From assembly GCA_018398765.1 (NCBI GenBank), contig JAHBMJ010003815.1:20001-72552 (forward strand): 52,552 nucleotides of DNA. Reading direction: 5' to 3'. Within the stretch, counting starts at the first letter, position 1, and the number at the start of each line of letters is the position of its first letter. This document shows, piece by piece, positions 46,727-52,552 of the stretch. Source of the DNA: Chromera velia. Its lineage: Eukaryota > Sar > Chromeraceae. A program made the position numbers and the translations under genes. The notes under the pieces were generated by a model. That model saw nothing but the letters and a program-made list of their open reading frames with translations. It was not told where the DNA came from and ran no database searches.

Positions 46727-47640
46727 GTCCCCTAAATACACGTGCTTACCGCTTTCAGGTGGGCAATCTGCAGTCGGGCTCGGATCTGGCCGCACGTTTT
46801 GCTCACGTGTTGCCCCCATTTCTTATTGAATCGCTCTGCCACCCTCTTCAAGAACATCTTTGCCTCCCCCTCCATCGTTTCGTCGACCGCACTCACGAGT
46901 GGAGTGAAGTCGCACCCTCTGTCTGCACTTGCCTGCCCATGTTTCCTCTTCTTTTCTTCTGCTGCTGCTTTGAGGGCTTGAGTCCAGGTCATCTTCTCCC
47001 TCGAGGCGGTGTGTGGGTTTATCACCCTGGTATTGAAAATTGCCAGCCTTTGTGGAGCATAGGCCCCCCAGACTTGGAAGTCCCCCCTTAATGCCGGATA
47101 TCCCTGCACCTCCCCTTCCTCCCTAATGATCGGCTCCTTTGCATGGACTGCTCCCACGGGGTATGCTTCCGCTGCTAGACTCGCCCACGTATGGTTGACT
47201 TCGTCATGTCGCAGCGTGGGCAGTCCTCCGACTGGGCAGTTAAGGGCGTGTTGCAGACTCCACCTTCCCCCACATCCCTCACATCTGCTCTTCTCCCCCC
47301 CTACCCTCCCCTGATATCGAATTGTTATCACATCCCGGAATTCGTCTAGGCTGAGATTCATTCCATGTTCCTTCAAGGGGGTGGCCGTCAGCCATCCTGA
47401 CTGCCTCTTTTCTTTTGACTACCTGACTTCCTCACACTGGTCCTCACTGGCTGCCTGCCCTTACTGGCTGCCTAACCTCTTCCACTCTTTCTCTACTGCT
47501 TCTTTTACTGTTTCTTTGTGGGCTGCGCTTGCTTTCTGCCCCCTCTTCATGTGCTCGTCTGCGTCTATGTCCTCTCCTCGAAGGATGGCCTCTGTGATTG
47601 AAAAAGATTTGCTAGAAGATTTGAGTGAAAATCCAAAAAA
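46727..47640 (-). mobile_element. 5'-truncated, decayed non-LTR retrotransposon (LINE) fragment
   Basis: The minus-strand frame 47376-46732 is typical of the region downstream of the reverse transcriptase in protist LINEs. It has a CCHC-like knuckle ([20 protein letters not shown], then [11 protein letters not shown]), [24 protein letters not shown], and [20 protein letters not shown] before KRVAERF. Upstream, [15 protein letters not shown] extends the homology, but an in-frame stop lies just before it, and a frameshifted piece (KETVKEAVEKEWKRLG) continues to about 47640. The catalytic reverse transcriptase domain is absent, so the copy is dead. Confidence 0.75.
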
Positions 47641-47725
47641 TTTCAGTAAAATTTCTTGAAAATTTCTAGTATGTATTAAACTGGAAAAACAACTAGAATT
47701 TCTACTCAAAATTTTATAGGGCAGT

Positions 47726-48156
47726 CTAGGTCTAGGTCTAGGTGTGATCTGTAAAGTTATTTTTATAATAAAGTCTGACCACAGACTTTACACTTTAAAA
47801 CTTCTTTCGTTTTAAAACTTTAAGAATAAAAAGCTTGAACACATTAATATGTTGTTTAGGATTGTTTAGCCTTTTAAAACATTTTTCAATATATATGTCA
47901 AAAAAAAATTAAAGTGCGTTTCAAAAGTTATATTTTAGAGTCCACAGACTCAAACCAGACTTTAAACGTTATTGATCCGTTTGCGGCACAGGCTAGACCT
48001 GTGCGGGCCGGCCAGGGAGGTCTGATGCGTCTAGGCGCTTTCCCTGGAAGCCGCACGTCGGACATTCGGCATTGGGGCGGGAGGCCAATGCTCCCGACAT
48101 TAATCCTAATCCTAATCCTAATCCGTTCACTTTAAAACTTTACAGATCACACCTAG
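47726..48156. mobile_element. CTAGG-ended inverted-repeat element (probable hAT-like MITE)
   Basis: CTAGGTGTGATCTGTAAAGT at 47738 is perfectly inverted as ACTTTACAGATCACACCTAG ending at 48156. Two further CTAGGT copies precede the left end from 47726. The octamers just outside, AGGGCAGT and AAGGCAAT, match at 6 of 8, a possible decayed target duplication. The interior has a GC-richer core at 47980-48080 and four TAATCC units at 48091-48122. It is non-coding. Confidence 0.65.
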
Positions 48157-49951
48157 AAGGCAATATTAGATTAATTATAGAAAAACAAGTGTATAAAAAT
48201 TGATATCAATTAAAGTGTACAAAAAATGGACATCGATGTCAATTTTTGGTACACGCGTACTTTCTGGGTACACTTTAATTAGTACACTTTAATGAGAGAT
48301 GGCGGATGATGTTACATTGATGTACACAGAGGGATGCAACCTAATTTTGAAAGGCTGCAACAGCCGCGATCTCGACCGACGCGTTAATAAACGAAATGCA
48401 TGCCTCAGAGTACCTAACGGTCCTGCAAGACCCTCAAGATGATTTCTTTCTTCTGCGGCTTTGATACGATTGCAGGAGGTGTGAAGCGATCATTTCTTTT
48501 CTACGTAAGTTGGGCACCAACGGGCTTTCCGGAGGTGTTTGGATTCGTTGTTTGGTCCAGAAGGACGAACAGTAAATAACAGAGAATCCATCACTCTCCC
48601 CAACCCCTTCCGACTGTCTTTGGGCATTTGGAGTGCCACAGAAGGGTGCATGGACCGCTCTTCTTGTCTGGTCTGGTCTGATCTTGCAGGCATGCAGGCA
48701 GGTAGCAATCGGTTTGCAAACAGCTTAACCGTCCTTCGAATACTGAATCCTTCTCTTCCAGTAAGTCGAGTTAAACTTTGCGATGAGGTGAACGGAAGGG
48801 CAGACACACCGACTTCTTTTTTGTCCCATTGCGTGGCGTGTAGCCCTAGTTTCCTTCCCTTCTCCTTTCTTCTTTTTCTGCCCTCCACCGTTAGAAGTGG
48901 ATCAGATGGGTCGCCTTTCCTTGAGGTGACGGTAAAGGGAAGGTGGGAAGGAACGGAGGGAGACGAAAAGGATAGTTGGCGGGGAAGAGCGACAGGCGGA
49001 GTGCTAGGGAGTGCTAGGCGGAGTGAAGAAAAAGTTGTGGAGACTGAGTTGAGATGTCTCGGTCGCAGCTTTGCTCACTTGCGATGCGATGCAACTTGAA
49101 TTCCCTAGCTTCCATGGAACAACCAACCAATCAACCAACCGACTTGTCCCTGTCCCTGTCAGTCAGTCGAAAAAGAGTGAAAACTTGCTTGCTGCCTCTT
49201 TACCTTTCCCCTCACTCACTCACTCACTCACTCACTGGATCATCAGACGCCGACCTCTTTTACAAACAGAAGTCAGAACGACAGACAAGCCGACGTTGGC
49301 TGGCTTTGGAAATAAAGACCCTCTCCTCTCTTGCTTACCTTCTTGTGTCCCTTCTCCATATATAGAGAACTATGCAAAAAGAGAGGAGGGACGCAATACA
49401 GCTTGCTAGAGGTGCCGCTCCTGAGGGGACTACCGCTGCGCTGCCCTGTTTTCGCATATGCAACCGTGCTCCCCAACACCTCCCGCCCAGTCCATTCAAT
49501 CCTTGACTCGACTCGCCACTCTTCTCTTTTCCATGCAAGTCGACCAGGATCAGGAAGGGACAATTAAGGCTTTTCGGTCCTCTCCTTCACGTTGACGTAA
49601 GTGTACATAGAAAGACATGACAGGAAGACAAGGCTGAAGCAAAACGAACGAGGGAACAAATTCGGTACTTCCTCTTCTTTCTTTTCTTTTCTTTTCTTTT
49701 CAATATCATCATCGTCGGACACTGTCGTCGTCAGCGTAAGCAAATCCCCCCCCTTTCACATGCACCCACCCTCACATCAGTCACATCCATGCCCCCCTTC
49801 CCATTTCCGTCCCTTTCCTAAAGGCACTGCCGAAGCTGCTTTCCTTCCTTTCAATATTCTCCCTCTCTCCTTACTTCGTCTTCTCGACTAGCTTCGGGAT
49901 CTGCAGACACAGACCACCAGAGAGAGGGACATCGGCATACACACATGCACA

Positions 49952-50044
<93 letters not shown>

Positions 50045-50494
50045 TGAGAGTGAGAATTGTGAGAAGAAGCATGCGGGAGAGGGAAGAGGCGGGAGACATG
50101 ACATAAATGTGTGTCTGTGCCGTCTGACGGATGCCGCCTCTGGCTGCCGTAAAGACCCCTTCTTCGTTATCTTCTGCCCTTAATTCAAGGTTCCTCAATT
50201 AAACCTGGATCGATCACTTTGTTCTCTGACAGACATGAGCAAAGTGAAGGCAGAAGGGAAAAACCACTCGCACGACTGATTTGTTGCGAGACTGCACATG
50301 AATGTGTTTTTTCGAGAGCATTTGTATCTCCGTCTCTCAGGCAGTCCCTTTGTATCTGCTTTCTTCCAGACTGTCTTTGCCACGGTGCAGGCTGTCTTTT
50401 CCGACTCTCAACAAGACCGACGCGACACCGACTCACTTCAACACATCCGACAGCCGCAGCAGCCCTCCCCCTGAGTGTTGACTCCGCCCTGCAG
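48157..50494. other. Poorly resolved stretch, possible small exons, CA/GA microsatellite
   Basis: Several GTAAGT donors on the plus strand (48764, 49588, 49736) hint at exons of the gene at 50495, but I could not join any in phase. A compound (CA)n(GA)n(GGAAGA)n repeat lies at 49938-50045, and a (CACT)n tract at 49211-49236. Confidence 0.35.
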
Positions 50495-51480
50495 GAGGGA
50501 CACATGCAGTCAAGGCGATGCATGTGCATTCGTTCACAAATACGAGAGCATCCAGAGCGGTGCATGTCACGTATGGCGCATTTTAGGGAGCCGAACAGTG
50601 ATTCGTGTCTGTCGAACTTTCCGTGAAGAAGGAACAGATTGGTGCATCTACTGCAGACAAGGAGGTCTGCACAAATTTTCTTGGAATCCTGATTGACCGA
50701 CCTCTTCAATCCTCGGCCCACTTCCTCTGCCTTCTTCGTCCTCTCCCCTGCCCTCTACGACGGGTACCTTCACCTTAACGAGTGGATGGTCTCTTCGATT
50801 CTCCCGGAGCTCCTTTGCGAAGTCCTCCTGCACTCGATTTATTTTGGCAAAATGTATACAACACCACGCACATCCATCCAGGAGGCCAGCTCACAATGGA
50901 GAAGGACGGGAGAGACACACAGAAAGGCATTTGAGGGTAGACAGATAGAAGATGGAACAAAAGAGGTGTACAAAAAAAGTGCAGGTGCATTTCTGCTGCT
51001 CTCTGATCGAGTCAGGATCCTTCTCTCACTCTTTTGCAGGCACAGACAAACCGATGACAACATTCACAAGCACATTGCTGTGCACATGCACCGATGCTGC
51101 GCTGAGAGGTTCGGCTGCAGACGTCCGTGCGTGCACGGAAGGAACTGTATGGTACAGCACATGCATAGGTGGCACAAAAGGCATGCTGTGATGAGCGTCT
51201 ACTTTCCGGAACGGACCTCAGTCCAGTCTGCAGAAGAAATGCAGCGAGTGGAGTCTTACGTCCACCCACATCCACACCCACACCAGTGGAGATGGGTCCA
51301 AAAGGACATGGAGAGACAACAAAAACATGCACGCGGACAAATGCAACGCGTCGGTGACAGAGAGTCACAAGTAACACACACACGTGAAGGAGGTTTTTAT
51401 CCAAGCCACAACGCTGGCACAAAGGTACATCCATCCAGGCAAAATACACAAGAAGGGAGAGAGCCTTACAACCTGGTCTG
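50495..51480 (+). CDS. Candidate CCCH zinc-finger gene (two exon fragments)
   Basis: Two plus-strand segments carry the second half of a CCCH finger. Exon 50495-50559 (acceptor CCCTGCAG, donor GTGCAT) reads RDTCSQGDACAFVHKYESIQ, i.e. C-x5-C-x3-H, so its first Cys would lie in the preceding exon. Exon from 51040 (acceptor CTTTTGCAG) reads CCAERFGCRRPCVHGRNCMV then QH, again C-x5-C-x3-H with upstream cysteines. CCCH fingers usually bind RNA. The exon between them was not resolved, and phases are not closed. A minus-strand acidic frame at 51500-51600 overlaps the downstream part and is an alternative reading. Confidence 0.4.
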
Positions 51481-51799
51481 ACTTGCCTCCTCTGGTGGGG
51501 CCGACTCGGACAGGACAAGTATCTCCTCGAACTCCAATGGCTCAGACTCTGCTGGGACGTCGCGAGCGTCGGGTGAGCTGAATGGCATCGTTGCATTGAT
51601 ATCAGAGTAGGGATGAAAAGGAATACTAGAGGGAAGCAAACAGACCAGACGAGCATGCATGCGACTCATTTTGAGGCCTTCTCAACCAGGGAAGACACAG
51701 AAAACGTCACCAAATCATATCTGCCCATAGTAACTTCATGATTCCGTTTCTACCTGCAGTGTTCGAAGGCTTCACGCACCGCTTGCTTGTCATGAGTCT
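51481..51799. other. Possible coding segment, strand unclear
   Basis: The 51480-51572 stretch is open on both strands. The minus strand reads MPFSSPDARDVPAESEPLEF then EEILVLSES. The plus strand gives a Ser-rich frame ending at CGTCG/gtgagc, which is a good donor. I cannot choose between them. Confidence 0.3.
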
Positions 51800-52283
51800 G
51801 TTCGTTCTGCTCTCTCTCTTCCGTTCTTCCCCCCTTCCTTCCTCCTTCCATTCATTCATTTCTTCTTTCTCCTTTCCTCCCCCGGATGCTTTTTCCCTTC
51901 TCCCTTTCTTTCTGTCTGTCTTGCTTGCTCACTTTCTTGCTTTTTTTCTTCAATTCGTTCGTACTTGCATTCCTTGGTTTCTTTCATTGTTTCTCGCATT
52001 TTTTTCTTCCTTTTCTTCGTTCGTTTTTTTCATTCGTTCGTTCGTTCGTTTATTCATTCATTCATTCATTCGTTCGTTCGTTCGTTCTTTCTTTCTTCCT
52101 TCCTTGCTTCCTTCCTTCCTTTCTTGCTTGCTTGCTTGCTTTCTTTCTTTCTAAGACTTTCTTTCTTTCTTTCTTTCTTTCTTCCTCTCTTTGTTCCTTG
52201 GTTCGTTCTGTCTGTAGGTCTGTAGGTCTGTAGCTCTGTCTTTCTGTCTGCGTATCTCTCTTTCTTTCTCTCGTTCGTCAATT

Positions 52284-52314
<31 letters not shown>

Positions 52315-52552
52315 GTCTTTCTTTCTGTCTCTCTTTCTTTCTCTCTTTCTTTCTCTCTCTCTTTCTCTCTTTCTTTCTCTCTCTCTTTCTTTCTCTTTCT
52401 CTCTTTCTCTTTCTCTTTCTCTCTCTCTCTCCCTCCTTCCTTCCTTCCTTCCGTCCGTCCGTCCTTCCTTCCTTCCTTCCTTCCTTCCCTCCTTCCTTCC
52501 TTTCTTTCTTTCTTTCTTTCTTTCTCTTTCCCTCCTTCCCTCCCTCCCTGCC
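51800..52552. repeat. Pyrimidine microsatellite desert to the window end
   Basis: About 750 bp of almost pure C/T-rich tetranucleotides: CTTT, CCTT, GTTC, ATTC, CTGT and GCTT in successive blocks. Long frames rich in Phe/Leu/Ser occur only because of the composition. No gene is supported. Confidence 0.9.

Noticed and set aside
46627-47091. 154-codon plus-strand ORF
   Set aside because: Antisense shadow of the LINE fragment.
48091-48122. (TAATCC)n as telomere repeat
   Set aside because: Only four units, internal to a transposon-like element, and not a known telomere motif for alveolates.
51738-52233. Phe/Leu-rich plus-strand ORFs resembling membrane proteins
   Set aside because: Pure translation of CTTT/GTTC microsatellites.

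Overview
The window is nuclear DNA of a eukaryote. Genes are split into many small exons (29 to about 960 nt) by GT-AG introns. No bacterial operons, ribosome binding sites or phage signals are seen. The mixture of a polycystin-type channel, intron-rich genes, very abundant tetranucleotide microsatellites, hAT-type DNA transposons and a decayed LINE fits a protist. A free-living alveolate such as a chromerid is my best guess, from general genome style only; no marker gene proves it.

Layout. 1-1929 (+): 3' part or whole of an unidentified low-complexity, acidic, lysine-rich protein. 1930-6187: mostly gene-free, with two sister hAT-type MITEs at 4563-4800 and 5026-5255, each with a perfect 8-bp target duplication. 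6188-9208 (-): an unidentified multi-exon gene or genes. 10589-12294 (-): a protein kinase with DMG in place of DFG and two breaks in its reading frame. 12459-12756: a GC-rich insertion between 13-bp direct repeats. 14387-24094 (-): a 22-exon polycystin-2 (TRPP)-like channel whose exons I could join in phase from start to stop; this is the main gene of the window. 25234-26968 (+): a divergently oriented four-exon gene of unknown function. 27000-30400: AT-rich repeats, a foldback element and an unusual GC-rich island. 30439-32202 (+): an intronless ankyrin-repeat protein. 32899-35361 (-): a four-exon gene with an N-terminal domain like the hybrid-binding domain of RNase H1. 35400-37500: nested inverted repeats. 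37508-42336 (+): a five-exon gene of unknown function in which exons 3 and 4 are a recent tandem duplication. 42449-43530: two adjacent minisatellites (68-bp and 75-bp units). 44231-45572: a 1.34-kb hAT-type element. About 46727-47640 (-): the 3' end of a dead LINE. 47726-48156: another element with CTAGG ends. 48157-51480: poorly resolved, with two CCCH zinc-finger-like exons on the + strand. 51800-52552: pyrimidine microsatellite desert.

The genes show no shared pathway. The most coherent result is the complete TRPP-like channel: N-terminal ubiquitin-like fold, S1, a much enlarged extracellular polycystin domain, S2-S6, a pore with VGQ where animal PKD2 has LGD, and a coiled-coil C-terminus. 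A second cross-gene pattern is that tetranucleotide arrays of GTCA/GTGA start exactly at 5' splice sites and keep the orientation of the host gene on both strands, as if splice donors had seeded the repeats.
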